Assembly (NCBI RefSeq): GCF_011250645.1
Contig: NZ_JAANNO010000011.1
Span: 49,042 to 113,041, forward strand
Length of the DNA: 64,000 bases
Reading direction: 5' to 3'
Source: Motilibacter aurantiacus
GTDB taxonomy: Bacteria; Actinomycetota; Actinomycetes; Motilibacterales; Motilibacteraceae
In this document: piece by piece, positions 31,208 to 40,269 of the stretch
Layout: each line of letters begins with the position of its first letter
Numbering within the stretch: position 1 is the stretch's first letter
Position numbers and translations under genes: made by a program
Notes under the pieces: model-generated
Told to the model about the DNA's origin: nothing
The model's input: the letters and a program-made list of their open reading frames with translations, nothing else
Databases searched by the model: none

Positions 31208-32149
31208 GTGCTCCTGCCCGGCTCCGTGCGTCAGCTGCCCGACCAGACCCGGCGCCGGTTCCGGGCCCGCGTGTCCGGCGACCCCACCGGCGCACCCGCC
31301 TGGGTGCGCAACATCGCCACCGTGGGGGAGGGGCCCGGTTGGTTCGAGCCGGACGGCGTGGTCTGGCGGGTCCATGGCGACATCTCGACGCTCGTGGGCG
31401 GCGTCGCGGCGCTGCTCGGGCAGGCCGCGCACCCGCTGGCCCTGGCCGGCGTCCAAAGCCATTCGGCGTACCAGGAGGACCCCTGGAAGCGTCTCGCGGG
31501 CACCGCACGCTGGCTGGTGGTGAGCACATTCGGCTCGGCGCAGCTGGCCGAGCGCGAGGCGATGCGGGTCCGCACGATCCACGCCCGGGTCAGCGGCGCG
31601 GACGGCCGGGGCCGGCCGTACGCCGCCTCCGACCCCGAGCTCCTGCGCTGGGTGCACCTCGCCTTCACCGACGCCTTCCTCGCGGCCCAGACCGCGCTCG
31701 GCAACGACCTCTCCGCCCGGTTCGGAACACGCTGGGCCGACGCGTACGTCGCCGAGTGGGCACGCAGCGCGCAGGCGTTGGGCGCCGAGGACCTGCCGCG
31801 CAGCGAGGCGGAGCTGACCGAGGCGCTGGCGGCGTACGACCGCGTCCTCGAGCCGGTGCCGGCCGGCCTGCGTGCGTTCCTGCAGGCCCCGCCGGGCCTG
31901 GCCGCCGTCGAGCAGCGGTTCTACGCCGGGCTGGCCGCGGGCGCGGCGCTGGTGGTGTCGCCGACCGTCGCCCCGTACGCCGGGGTGCCCGGGCGGGCCG
32001 TCCGGGGGCCGCGCGAGCAGCTCCGGCTGCGCCGCGTGCGGTGGCAGCTGCGCGCGCTGTCGCTGGCCCTCGGCCCGTACAGCCCGTCCGAGGAGGCCGC
32101 CCGCTACCGGCTCGGCCAGGCGCCCGCACCCGAGTGGGCGGCGGCGTAG
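31208..32149 (+). CDS. Oxygenase MpaB family (DUF2236) protein
   Basis: This is a 313-aa cytosolic protein of the DUF2236/MpaB family, related to the latex clearing protein Lcp and to haem-dependent oxygenases. Signature blocks are GWFEPDGVVWRVHGDISTLV, then QAAHPLALAGVQSHSAYQED and PWKRLAGTARWLVVSTFGSA, containing the conserved His that can bind haem. DPELLRWVHLAFTDAFLAAQ and a C-terminal helical part complete it. Length is typical. It is convergent with the short gene at 32152 (2 bp between the stops). The substrate is unknown. Confidence 0.88.
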   Translation: MLLPGSVRQLPDQTRRRFRARVSGDPTGAPAWVRNIATVGEGPGWFEPDGVVWRVHGDISTLVGGVAALLGQAAHPLALAGVQSHSAYQEDPWKRLAGTARWLVVSTFGSAQLAEREAMRVRTIHARVSGADGRGRPYAASDPELLRWVHLAFTDAFLAAQTALGNDLSARFGTRWADAYVAEWARSAQALGAEDLPRSEAELTEALAAYDRVLEPVPAGLRAFLQAPPGLAAVEQRFYAGLAAGAALVVSPTVAPYAGVPGRAVRGPREQLRLRRVRWQLRALSLALGPYSPSEEAARYRLGQAPAPEWAAA

Positions 32150-32151
32150 CC

Positions 32152-32712
32152 CTAGCGTCGGCAGGCTGCCGGGTCGATCGCCGCCTCCGCGGCGTCGAGG
32201 TCGGCCTCGGCCAGCGCCCGCAGGACATCGGGTACGCGGCGGAGCTCCGCCTCGGCGGTCGCCAGCTCCGCCCGGGCACGCGCCCGCCCGAGCAGCCTGG
32301 GCCGACGGCACATGTCCTTCGTCCACGACCACGACGAGATGTGCTGTTCCAGCGCGTAGACGACCCGGCCCAGCCGCGCTTCCTCCTCTGGCGCCGGCTC
32401 GAAAGGGTCGAGCCACAGGACACGCAGCAGCCAGTCGACGTCCTCGGTCCCCGCCAGCACCCGACGCGCGGCCCAGGGCGCGGCGGTGAAGTGCGGCGCC
32501 GGCGGTGGGACGTGAGCCCCGAGCTCGGCCAGCGCACGGTGCCAGAGGCCGTCGACCTCCGCCTCCGGGCCGCGCAGGCCGGCCAGCTCCCGCAGGCAGG
32601 GGGAGTCCAGGCCCTGCGCCAGCCAGTGCGCCGCCTGCATCGGCCGGTCGCGCGGGTCGAGCAGGCGCAGGTGGTGGAGCGCCCCGGCCAGCGGCGGGGG
32701 GAGCTCGTCCAT
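32152..32712 (-). CDS. Hypothetical protein, 186 aa
   Basis: This is a mostly helical, Trp- and Leu-rich protein starting MDELPPPLAGALHHLRLLDP. It includes DVDWLLRVLWLDPFEPAPEE and a distinctive ALEQHISSWSWTKDMCRR. It has no signal peptide or membrane span. I do not recognise a family. Codon use is like that of its neighbours. It lies convergent with the MpaB-like gene and 87 bp downstream of the alpha/beta hydrolase on the same strand. Confidence 0.65.
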   Translation of the reverse strand: MDELPPPLAGALHHLRLLDPRDRPMQAAHWLAQGLDSPCLRELAGLRGPEAEVDGLWHRALAELGAHVPPPAPHFTAAPWAARRVLAGTEDVDWLLRVLWLDPFEPAPEEEARLGRVVYALEQHISSWSWTKDMCRRPRLLGRARARAELATAEAELRRVPDVLRALAEADLDAAEAAIDPAACRR

Positions 32713-32799
32713 CGCGACAGCCTCCCAGTCCCGAGCGACTGAAGGCGACGCTGTCGCCAGACCGTGACCTTCGCCCGCGGCCCTCCGGCCAGGGACGGG

Positions 32800-33654
32800 T
32801 CAGTCGCGGGTGTGCTCCAGCAGGGCGGGCACGACGACGTCCCACCGCTCGGGCGGAGGCTGCTCGTGGCCCACTCCGTCCAGCTCGACCAGGCGTGCGC
32901 CGGGGATCAGGCGGGCCAGCGCCTGCCCGTGCGCAAGCGGGAACAGCGGGTCCGTCGTGCCGTGCATGACGAGCGTCGGTGTGCGGATGTCCTGCACACG
33001 GGCGCCTGCGGGCCAGCCGTCGTCGAGGAGGAAGTGGTTGCCCATCGATGCGGCCATGTCGGTCGTACGGTCGACCTCGAGAGCGGCGAGCCGCCGCGTG
33101 CGCGCCTCGTCGAAGCCGAGGCTTCCCGCGTAGGGCCGCTCGGCGTCGACCCGGTACTCGAGCACCGCGTCACGGTCGCCCCAGTCGGGCTCCGGGGCCG
33201 GGCTGGTGAAGGTGGCGGCCACCTGGGGCTCCGCTCCCGGCAGCGGCGGCCCGTCGTACGCCGCAGCGGGGGTGGTCGACAGGAGCGTCAGCGTGCGAGC
33301 CCGTCCCGGGGTCGTGACGGCGAGGTGCTGCGCGATCCCGCCACCCATCGACAGCCCGACGAGATGTGCAGAGCGCAGGCCGAGGCCGTCGAGGACGCGC
33401 AGCGGGTCGGTGGCGAGGTCCTCGCCCGTGTACCTGGGGCTACCGGCCGGCGAGGCGTCCGAGCGGCCGGTGTCCCGGTGGTCGTAGCGCACGACGAGCC
33501 GCCCGCCGTCGGCCAACCGGTGGCAGAACTCGACGTCCCACCACACCATCGACTGGGCGCCGCCGGCGATCAGCAGCACCGGCGCGTCCGCGGGGGAGCC
33601 GAATGCCTCGACGCACAGCCGGACGCCACCCGCCTCGAGCAGTCGCTCCGCCAC
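32800..33654 (-). CDS. Alpha/beta hydrolase
   Basis: This 284-aa enzyme has the alpha/beta-hydrolase fold. The oxyanion strand is PVLLIAGGAQSMVWWDVEFC, followed by RLVVRYDHRDTGRSD. The nucleophile elbow GLSMGGGIAQHLA carries the Ser. The acid is in TLVMHGTTDPLFPLAHGQAL and the catalytic His in LDGVGHEQPPPERW. It is the type often annotated as 3-oxoadipate enol-lactonase-like or aclacinomycin methylesterase-like, with unknown substrate. GTG 33654 lies 8 nt after TACGCT, a possible leaderless -10. A decayed gene lies divergently upstream. Confidence 0.88.
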   Translation of the reverse strand: MAERLLEAGGVRLCVEAFGSPADAPVLLIAGGAQSMVWWDVEFCHRLADGGRLVVRYDHRDTGRSDASPAGSPRYTGEDLATDPLRVLDGLGLRSAHLVGLSMGGGIAQHLAVTTPGRARTLTLLSTTPAAAYDGPPLPGAEPQVAATFTSPAPEPDWGDRDAVLEYRVDAERPYAGSLGFDEARTRRLAALEVDRTTDMAASMGNHFLLDDGWPAGARVQDIRTPTLVMHGTTDPLFPLAHGQALARLIPGARLVELDGVGHEQPPPERWDVVVPALLEHTRD

Positions 33655-33755
33655 AGCGCAGCAGCGTAGGCGCGCTGCCCCGCGCGGGCACCGATGAGTC
33701 CCGCGCGGGCAGGACGTGCTCCACGGACGAGCCCGTACGTCCTCGGGAGCAGGAG

Positions 33756-34397
33756 ATGTCGAACGTCTGGCCCCTGGTGCACGCCGAGCGCCGTGCCCTG
33801 ATCGACGACCTCGCGGACGTGGACGAGGCGGCGTGGGGCGAGCCGTCGCTGTGCGAGGAGTGGACCGTGCACGACGTCGCCGCCCACCTCGTCGACTCGG
33901 CCCGCACCACACGACTCCGGCTTCAACCTCGGGCTGGCACGCGCCCGGTTCGACTTCGACCGGTTGAACGCCCGTGGCGTCGCCCGCGAGCGCGGCACGT
34001 CCCCCGACGAGACCCTCGACCGACTGCGGAAGTGCGCTCCGCTGACGTCGTCTCTCCTGCTCCGCTCGACAGCACGCTGGTCGAGGAGATCGGCCACGGC
34101 GAGGACATCCGTCGGCCACTCGGGTTGACCCGTGCGTACCCGGTGGAGGCGGTCAGCCGGGCACTGCAGCTCCAGGCTCGTACCGCGGGATCTTCGGCGG
34201 CGCGCGCGAGCTGCTGGCGGCAACCGGCTCGAGGCCATCGACGCCGCGTGGCGCTCGGCGACGGCCCGCCGGTGCGCGGCCCGGTGCTCTCGCTGGTCCT
34301 CGTCGCCTGCGGGAGGGGTGTCGCGCTAAACGAGCTCTCCGGGCCCGGCGTCCGCGACCTGGGGGCGCGCATGCCGGACGTCACGCGGCGGGGCTGA
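33756..34397 (+). pseudogene. Decayed maleylpyruvate isomerase (TIGR03083/DinB-like) gene
   Basis: Fragments of one mycothiol-dependent isomerase-family protein appear in order in different frames: MSNVWPLVHAERRALIDDLA with SLCEEWTVHDVAAHLVDSAR (frame 0), GFNLGLARARFDFDRLNARG (frame 1, about 33919), LVEEIGHGEDIRRPLGLTRA (frame 0), GIFGGARELLAATG (frame 2, about 34187), LEAIDAAWRS (frame 1), then PPVRGPVLSLVLVACGRGVA (frame 0). At least five frame changes mean that no functional protein can be made. The conserved His ligands (HDVAAH, GHGED) are still visible, so decay is recent. AGGAG at 33751 still precedes the ATG. Confidence 0.88.
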
Positions 34398-34432
34398 GGG
34401 ACGGTGACGACGCCCCCCGTCCGTGACTCACG

Positions 34433-34981
34433 TCAGCGCCGCGAACGCGCCACCCGCCGCACCAGGCCCACGACCTGAGCGGCGCCCAGGGGAGCTCCAT
34501 CGGGTCCAGCACGTCGAGGTCGACGTGCAGCCACCCTCGCGGGCGGGCGGCGGCGGCCTGCAGAGCGACCTGAGCCCCCACAGCGACCGGGCCCGCCGCG
34601 GTCTCCTGCTCGTCGCGCACGAGCACGCTCAGGTCGTGCAACGACCCCGCGTTCAGGCCCCGGCGCCACTCGCGATCGCGCTGCCACACGAGCGCGAGCG
34701 CCTCCCGGTCCAGGCGCCCGATCCGCTCGTGCAGCCCGGGCACCGAGCGCCCCGTGAGCCCCAGGAGCAGCCCGATCTCCGCATTGCCGCCTCGCCGTCC
34801 TCCAGGACGTCGAGAGGTGTCGTGTCCTCGTGGCCGTCGACGAGGAGCAGCCCCATGGAGGGCCCGCACCGGCCACGGTGCCCAGCAGCCCCGCGGCGCG
34901 CAGGGCGGCAGCCGCCCGGGCCTGGCTACCGGGACGGCCGTAGCCGTCGAACGGGATCCCGGGAAGCTCGATGCGCGCCAC
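34433..34981 (-). pseudogene. Decayed and truncated arginase/agmatinase-family gene
   Basis: Pieces of an arginase-family protein occur in three minus-strand frames: VARIELPGIPFDGYGRPGSQ (from GTG 34981), then MGLLLVDGHEDTTPLDVLED (metal-binding DGHED) near 34856, then NAEIGLLLGLTGRSVPGLHE through GWLHVDLDVLDPMELPW (metal-binding DLDVLD). Two frameshifts (about 34870-34890 and 34785-34800) and loss of the C-terminal part after the metal site make it non-functional. It is convergent with the isomerase pseudogene, the two ending within about 40 bp. Confidence 0.82.
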
Positions 34982-35145
34982 GGTCCGCCTCCCCGACGGC
35001 GGGGCCCCGCCCGGGCCTACCAGCGGGAGGTCGGGCCTCGTCTCCCGGCCGTACGGGGGAGCGCCCGTCCGTTTGACGTGTGACGTGTGCCGCTCGCCGG
35101 CCGTCGCCGGAATCGGTTCCGGTCCCTGTCGCGTTCGCCAGACTC

Positions 35146-36222
35146 GTGGATCTCTTCTCTCCTGTCACCCTCGGCGACATCGAGCTCGCCAACCGCGTCG
35201 TGATGGCTCCGCTGACGCGCATGCGGGCCGGCGCCTCCGGCGTCCCGAACGATCTGCTGGTCGAGCACTACTCCCAGCGCGCGAGCCTCGGGCTGATCGT
35301 CACCGAGGGGACGTATCCGCGCTTCGAGTCCCAGGCCTTCGTCGGCCAGCCCGGCATCGTGACCGACGAGCAGCAGGCCGGCTGGGCCCGCGTCGCCGAG
35401 GCCGTGCACGCCCGCGGCGGGAAGATCGTCATGCAGGTCATGCACGGCGGCCGCGTCACGCATGCCGACGTCAACGGCGGGCGGCGGGTCGAGGCCCCGA
35501 GCGCGATCGCCATCCGGGGCGAGGGCCACACGGAGAAGGGCAAGCAGGCGTACCCGGTGCCGCACGCGCTCACGGCCGACGAGGCCCGCGAGGTGCGTGA
35601 CGACTTCGTCGCGGCGTCGCAGCGCGCGATCGCCGCCGGCCTGGACGGCGTCGAGCTGCACGCCGCGAACGGCTACCTGCTGCACGAGTTCCTCTCGCCC
35701 GCCTCCAACCACCGGTCCGACGAGTACGGCGGCTCGCCCGAGCGTCGCGCCCGCTTCGTCGTCGAGGTGGTCGCCGCGGTCGCCGGGGCCGTCGGGGCGG
35801 GGAAGGTCGGCCTGCGCGTCTCGCCCGAGCACAACATCCAGGACGCGCTCGAGACCGACCGCGAGGACGTGCTCGCGACGTACGGGGCCGTGCTCGACCA
35901 GCTGCGCCCGCTCGGCCTGGCGTACCTCTCGGTGCTGCACCGCGAGCCGGCCGGCGACCTGGTGCAGGAGCTGCGCCGCCGCTTCGGCGGGCCGGTGGTC
36001 GTGAACAGCGGGTTCGGCAGCGTCACCACCCGCGCGGAGGCGGTGCAGCTCATCGAGGCCGCGCACGCCGACGCCGTCGCCGTGGGCCGGGCCGCGATCG
36101 CCAACCCCGACCTCGTCGAGCGCTGGCGGGGCGAGCACGCCGAGAACGAGCCCGACGCGACGACGTTCTACGCCGACGGCGCCCGCGGCTACACCGACTA
36201 CCCGTTCCTCGCCGCGGGCTGA
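35146..36222 (+). CDS. Old Yellow Enzyme family alkene reductase
   Basis: This is a 358-aa FMN-dependent NAD(P)H oxidoreductase of the OYE/NemA type that reduces activated C=C bonds. It starts VDLFSPVTLGDIELANRVVM with APLTRMRAG. FMN and substrate motifs include VMQVMHGGRVTH (loop), GLDGVELHAANGYLLHEFLS, SPASNHRSDEYGGSPERRAR, and a C-terminal phosphate-binding region VVVNSGFGSVTTRAEAVQLI with VAVGRAAIANPDLVERW. I chose GTG 35146 because the 22 residues of a longer frame from 35080 do not match the family. There is no obvious ribosome site. Confidence 0.92.
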   Translation: MDLFSPVTLGDIELANRVVMAPLTRMRAGASGVPNDLLVEHYSQRASLGLIVTEGTYPRFESQAFVGQPGIVTDEQQAGWARVAEAVHARGGKIVMQVMHGGRVTHADVNGGRRVEAPSAIAIRGEGHTEKGKQAYPVPHALTADEAREVRDDFVAASQRAIAAGLDGVELHAANGYLLHEFLSPASNHRSDEYGGSPERRARFVVEVVAAVAGAVGAGKVGLRVSPEHNIQDALETDREDVLATYGAVLDQLRPLGLAYLSVLHREPAGDLVQELRRRFGGPVVVNSGFGSVTTRAEAVQLIEAAHADAVAVGRAAIANPDLVERWRGEHAENEPDATTFYADGARGYTDYPFLAAG

Positions 36223-36238
36223 CAGCGGCGCGAGCACG

Positions 36239-36613
36239 TCAGGACGGGCGGTAGCCCCAGGCTGCCGCCTCGTCCGGCCCCGTGCACCCGGCGCACCGCC
36301 GGGTCTGCGGGCGCTCGCGCAACCGGGGGAGCGGGATGGCCCCGGAGCAGCCGGTGCAGCGGCCGTACGTCCCGGCGTCGAGGCGGGTGAGCGCGGCCTC
36401 GATCTCGGCGAGGGCCCGGCCGTCGGCCACGATCGCCGCGACCAGGGCCGGTTCCGCGCGCCGGGCCGTCGTCGACACGTCCAGCCGGGCGCGGCGCTCA
36501 CCCAGCGCGGACTCCAGCCGACCCCGCAGCTCGTGCAGGTCACGCAGGTCGGGGAAGCCGGAGCGGCCCCTCCGCAGGCGTCGGGAGCGGCCGCGCAGGG
36601 CGTACGCGGTCAT
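36239..36613 (-). CDS. TraR/DksA-type zinc finger protein
   Basis: This is a 124-aa protein with an N-terminal helical hairpin (LRDLHELRGRLESALGERRA) and a C-terminal DksA-like zinc finger: LTRLDAGTYGRCTGCSGAIP, then LRERPQTRRCAGC. The four Cys (C-x2-C...C-x2-C) are intact. DksA/TraR proteins bind the RNA polymerase secondary channel. The actinobacterial versions are shorter and their targets are mostly unknown. ATG at 36613 has GGAGGGAG upstream. It is convergent with the Old Yellow Enzyme gene, 16 bp apart. Confidence 0.88.
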   Translation of the reverse strand: MTAYALRGRSRRLRRGRSGFPDLRDLHELRGRLESALGERRARLDVSTTARRAEPALVAAIVADGRALAEIEAALTRLDAGTYGRCTGCSGAIPLPRLRERPQTRRCAGCTGPDEAAAWGYRPS

Positions 36614-36786
36614 GTGGTGCTCCCTCCTGGCGTGCCGCGCACCGTCGCGGATTGCCCGGAACGGTAGCCCGCCGTCCCCCGGCTGGCGAATGGTTAGCCG
36701 CCGCCGGCCGAATCCTGCATCCGCGTTCACACAAGCAAGGTTCTGATCTCGGGCGGAGGTAGCGAGGGGTTACCGTTGTCGGCATC

Positions 36787-37233
36787 GTGAGCGCCTCCTC
36801 GCGGACGCGTCCGGCCCCGGCCGGTCGGCGGCCCCAGCTGGGCGCGGCCCGCTGGATGCTGGCCGCGCTCGTCGGCCTGCTCACCGGCGTCCTGGGGCTG
36901 CCCGCGGCCGCAGCGCCCGCCACGGCGTCGACCGCCCGGCCCGGCACCGCCTCCTCCCACACCGCGCCGAGCCCGCGCCTGCAGGCCGGCGCGGTCCGGC
37001 AGGCCCGGGACGCCGCGCCGGTGGCGCGCGCTCTCGCGGTCGTCGCCGGCTCACGGCTGGCCCCCTCCGGCCAGTCGGCGTACGCGACGGTACCGACGAC
37101 GGCGACGCTCGCCCCGCCCCTCGCCCGGCACCTCGGGCTCGTCGCCGCACTGGTGCCGGCGCCCGAGAGCCGCGCCGCCGGTGCCGTCCGGCCCAGGGCA
37201 CCTCCGCGCAGCGGGAGCAGTCGAGGCCATTGA
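36787..37233 (+). CDS. Secreted Ala/Pro-rich hypothetical protein
   Basis: The 148-aa product has a positively charged N-terminus, then a signal/membrane segment MLAALVGLLTGVLGLPAAAA, then low-complexity Ala/Pro/Ser sequence with short hydrophobic stretches (VARALAVVAGSRL, LAPPLARHLGLVAALVPAP). No family is recognised. GTG at 36787 lies 10 nt after TACCGT, a possible -10 box. It precedes the SecDF gene by 58 bp on the same strand and may form its 5' operon partner. Confidence 0.5.
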   Translation: MSASSRTRPAPAGRRPQLGAARWMLAALVGLLTGVLGLPAAAAPATASTARPGTASSHTAPSPRLQAGAVRQARDAAPVARALAVVAGSRLAPSGQSAYATVPTTATLAPPLARHLGLVAALVPAPESRAAGAVRPRAPPRSGSSRGH

Positions 37234-37291
37234 CCCGGGCGGGACGTACGGACGCCTGCCCGGGCACCGTCCGTCCCTCCAGGAGCTTCCC

Positions 37292-39730
37292 TTGTCGCGC
37301 GCCCGCGTCGTGCGCGCGGTCCTCGCCCTGCTCGTGCTCGCCGCCGCGGCCTTCCTGGCCGTCACGCGCGAGCCCCGGCTCGGCCTCGACCTGCGCGGCG
37401 GCACCCAGATCGTCCTCGAGACCAAGTCCACCGACACCATCGAAGCCGGCCGGGAGACCACCGACCGCGCCCTCGAAGTCCTCCGCCGCCGCGTCGACGC
37501 GCTCGGCGTGGCCGAGCCGAGCCTCAGCCGCTCCGGCGACAACCGCATCCTCGTCGAGCTGCCGGGGGTGACCGACGCCACCGACGCGGCAGACGTCCTC
37601 GGGCGTACCGCCCAGCTCACCGTCCACCCTGTGCTCGGCATCGACGAAGCCGCGCTGCCCACCCCGACGGCCAGCCCGGAGGCGTCGGCGAGCCCGGCAG
37701 CGTCGGCGAGCCCGGCAGCCTCGGCGAGCCCGGCAGCCTCGGCCAGCCCGAGCACGTCCGCCGATGCCGCCGCTGCGCCGGCCTCGACCCCGGCCGCCTC
37801 ACCGAGCCCGTCGTCCGCGGCGGGTGAGCTCACGCTGCCGGACGAGTCCGGGCAGCCGTTGCGCCTGGGCCCGGCGGCCCTCACCGGCGAGGGCATCTCC
37901 GACTCGGCCGCCCAGCTCGACGGCCTCTCCGGAACCACCTGGGTCGTGACGATCGACTTCAACGGCAAGGGCGACGACGCCTGGCAGAAGCTGACGGCCG
38001 ACGCGGCGTGCCAGCCCGACGGCAGCCCGCAGCGCCGGCTCGCCATCGTGCTCGACGACGCGGTGATCTCCTCCCCGCAGGTCGAGACCTCCGTCGCCTG
38101 CGGCGCGGGCATCGCCGGTGGCAGCACCCAGATCACCGGCTCCTTCACCTCCGCGGAGGCCAAGGACCTGGCCGCGCTGGTCAAGGGCGGCGCGCTGCCG
38201 GTGCCCGTCGAGGTCATCGAGCAGCGGACCGTCGGCCCGACGCTGGGCGACGAGGCCATCGAGGCCTCCTGGAAGGCCGCCCTGCTCGGGCTCGCCGGCA
38301 CGGCCGTCTTCGTCATGGTCATCTACCGGGTGGTCGGCATGCTCGCGACGCTGGCCCTGCTCGGCTACGCCCTCATCTCGTACGCCGCGCTGGTCGCTCT
38401 CGGCGCCACCCTCACGCTGCCGGGCCTCGCCGGCTTCGTGCTCGCGATCGGCATGGCGGTCGACGCGAACGTGCTCACCTTCGAGCGCGCCCGGGAGGAG
38501 TACGCCCAGGCACCACGGCGCGGGCTGCGGGCGGCGCTGGTCGGGGGCTTCCGCGGGTCCTGGAGCGCGATCCTGGACTCGAACGTGACGACGGTGCTCG
38601 CGGCCGGGCTGCTCTTCGCGCTGGCCAGCGGGCCGGTGCGCGGGTTCGGGGTCACGCTCGTCATCGGCGTCGTGGCCTCGATGTTCTCCGCGCTCGTGGT
38701 CACGCGCGTGCTCGCGGAGTGGGCGGTGACGCGCAGGGGCGTACGCGACCACCCTGCGCGCAGCGGCATCGGCTCGCTGGGCCGGGCCCGGACGTACCTG
38801 CAGCGCCGCGACCCGGACCTGATCCGGTCGGGCGGCAAGCGGCGGGTCGCCCTCGTGATCAGCGCAGTCCTCGTGGTGCTGGCCGCGGCGGGGATCGCGC
38901 TGCGCGGGCTCGACCTCGGGGTCGAGTTCACCGGCGGCCGGCTCGTGGAGTACTCCACGTCCCGCCCGCTGGACGTCGACGTGGCCCGCGAGGCCGTCGC
39001 GGACGCCGGCTACCCGCGGGCGGTGGTGCAGGAGTCCGACGCCGGCATCACGGTCCGGGTCGGCGAGCTGTCCAACACCGAGGAACAGCAGCTCGCGCAG
39101 AGCCTCGAAGCCGTCGGCGGGACCGTGACGAAGGAGCGGGACGAGCTCATCGGGCCGAGCCTCGGCGAGGAGCTGCAGCGCAAGGCGCTGATCGCGCTGA
39201 TCCTCGCGCTGGGCGCCCAGCTCGTCTACCTCGCCGTGCGCTTCCGCTGGACGTTCGCCAGCGCCGCCGTCCTGGCGATGTTCCATGACGTTCTCCTCGT
39301 CGTGGGCCTGTTCGCCTGGCTGGGCAAGCCGATCGACGCGGTGTTCCTGGCCGCCGTGCTGACGGTCGTCGGCTACTCGGTGAACGACAAGGTGGTGGTG
39401 TTCGACCGGGTGCGCGAGGCTTGGCGCGCCTTCGCCGGGCGCCGCAAGATGGGCGACGTCATGAACACCGCGGTGCTGCAGACGGTCCCGCGGACCATCA
39501 ACACCGGTGCCGGCGTGCTCTTCGTGCTCGCCGCCCTCGCCGTCCTGGGCGGCGACTCGCTGACCGACTTCGCGGTGGCGCTGCTCGCCGGCGTCGTGGT
39601 GGGCACCTGGTCCAGCGTGTTCACGGCCTCGCCGCTGGCCGCGGCCCTGGAGAGCCGGTGGCCCACGCAGCTGCAGGCCAAGCGGCCGGTCGAGCGCCGG
39701 TCGCCGCAGGACAGCGGCGCGGTCGTCTAG
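37292..39730 (+). CDS. secDF: One-piece SecD-SecF protein export protein
   Basis: This 812-aa fusion of SecD (about 1-490) and SecF (about 510-800) uses proton motive force to pull exported proteins across the membrane. SecD motifs are LGLDLRGGTQIVLET, the P1 periplasmic domain, SAEAKDLAALVKGGALPVPV, VGPTLGDEAIEASWKAALLG and the TM block GFVLAIGMAVDANVLTFERA. SecF motifs are LGVEFTGGRLVEYST, IGPSLGEELQRKALIALILA and LTVVGYSVNDKVVVFDRVRE. TTG 37292 follows AGGAG. An 18-bp tandem repeat encodes A-S-P-A repeats within P1. Actinobacteria usually have separate secD and secF next to yajC and ruv, which is not the case here, so this may be a second system. Confidence 0.92.
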   Translation: MSRARVVRAVLALLVLAAAAFLAVTREPRLGLDLRGGTQIVLETKSTDTIEAGRETTDRALEVLRRRVDALGVAEPSLSRSGDNRILVELPGVTDATDAADVLGRTAQLTVHPVLGIDEAALPTPTASPEASASPAASASPAASASPAASASPSTSADAAAAPASTPAASPSPSSAAGELTLPDESGQPLRLGPAALTGEGISDSAAQLDGLSGTTWVVTIDFNGKGDDAWQKLTADAACQPDGSPQRRLAIVLDDAVISSPQVETSVACGAGIAGGSTQITGSFTSAEAKDLAALVKGGALPVPVEVIEQRTVGPTLGDEAIEASWKAALLGLAGTAVFVMVIYRVVGMLATLALLGYALISYAALVALGATLTLPGLAGFVLAIGMAVDANVLTFERAREEYAQAPRRGLRAALVGGFRGSWSAILDSNVTTVLAAGLLFALASGPVRGFGVTLVIGVVASMFSALVVTRVLAEWAVTRRGVRDHPARSGIGSLGRARTYLQRRDPDLIRSGGKRRVALVISAVLVVLAAAGIALRGLDLGVEFTGGRLVEYSTSRPLDVDVAREAVADAGYPRAVVQESDAGITVRVGELSNTEEQQLAQSLEAVGGTVTKERDELIGPSLGEELQRKALIALILALGAQLVYLAVRFRWTFASAAVLAMFHDVLLVVGLFAWLGKPIDAVFLAAVLTVVGYSVNDKVVVFDRVREAWRAFAGRRKMGDVMNTAVLQTVPRTINTGAGVLFVLAALAVLGGDSLTDFAVALLAGVVVGTWSSVFTASPLAAALESRWPTQLQAKRPVERRSPQDSGAVV
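37688..37741 (+). repeat. 18-bp coding tandem repeat in SecDF
   Basis: Three near-identical units GCGAGCCCGGCAGC(G/C)TCG at 37688, 37706 and 37724 encode Ala-Ser-Pro-Ala-Ala-Ser repeats. They form a flexible insert in the periplasmic domain and are a likely site of length variation. Confidence 0.85.
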
Positions 39731-39737
39731 GGCGGGG

Positions 39738-40229
39738 TCAGCCGCCCCGGGCCGCGTCCAGCACGCGCCCCAGGGCGGCGGCCACGGCCGGGGCGTCGGC
39801 CCCGAGGTGGCGGCCCACGAGCTCCTCGATCCCGTCGAGGTACGTGGGGGCCGCGGCCCGCAGGGCGGCGCGGCCTCCGGGGGTGAGCACCGCGTACGCG
39901 GAGCGGGCGTCGCGCGGGTTGGGCGCGCGCTCCACGTGCCCGGCCTTCACGAGCTCGTCGACGACCCGGCTGACCCGGGTGCGGCTGACGACGGCGCGCT
40001 CACCCAGCTCGCTCATCGTCAACCGACGCTCCGGGGCCGTACTCAGCTCGAGCAGCACGTCGTACCAGGTCAGCGGAAGGCCGTGCGCCCGCTGCAGCCG
40101 CCGGTCGAGCTCGGGCACGACCGCGGCATGCACCTTGAGCACCCCGGCCCACGCGGCGACCCCCTCGTCGCGCTCGGCACGGTCGCGCCGCCCGGCGGGC
40201 CGGCTGGGTCGATCGGGGCTTTCGGTCAC
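39738..40229 (-). CDS. MarR-family transcriptional regulator
   Basis: This is a 163-aa winged-helix protein. Helices LKVHAAVVPELDRRLQRAHG and LPLTWYDVLLELSTAP precede the reader helix MSELGERAVVSRTRVSRVVD. The wing follows (KAGHVERAPNPRDARSAYAV). There is no conserved sensor Cys. It is convergent with SecDF (stops 7 bp apart) and lies 40 bp downstream of a YceI gene on the same strand. The two GTGCG-type palindromes at 40894-40931 upstream of that YceI gene are good candidates for its operators. Confidence 0.9.
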   Translation of the reverse strand: MTESPDRPSRPAGRRDRAERDEGVAAWAGVLKVHAAVVPELDRRLQRAHGLPLTWYDVLLELSTAPERRLTMSELGERAVVSRTRVSRVVDELVKAGHVERAPNPRDARSAYAVLTPGGRAALRAAAPTYLDGIEELVGRHLGADAPAVAAALGRVLDAARGG

Positions 40230-40269
40230 CGCGGCAACCTAACGAACGGGCGAGCGTGCGGCGCCCGCC

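Noticed and set aside
30990..31523. 177-aa frame overlapping the MpaB-like gene
   Set aside because: Only the first 25 residues look protein-like; the rest is an out-of-frame reading of the real gene.
33366..34397. Single 343-aa CDS across the isomerase remnant
   Set aside because: The frame stays open, but family-like segments alternate between three frames, so it cannot encode the functional protein.
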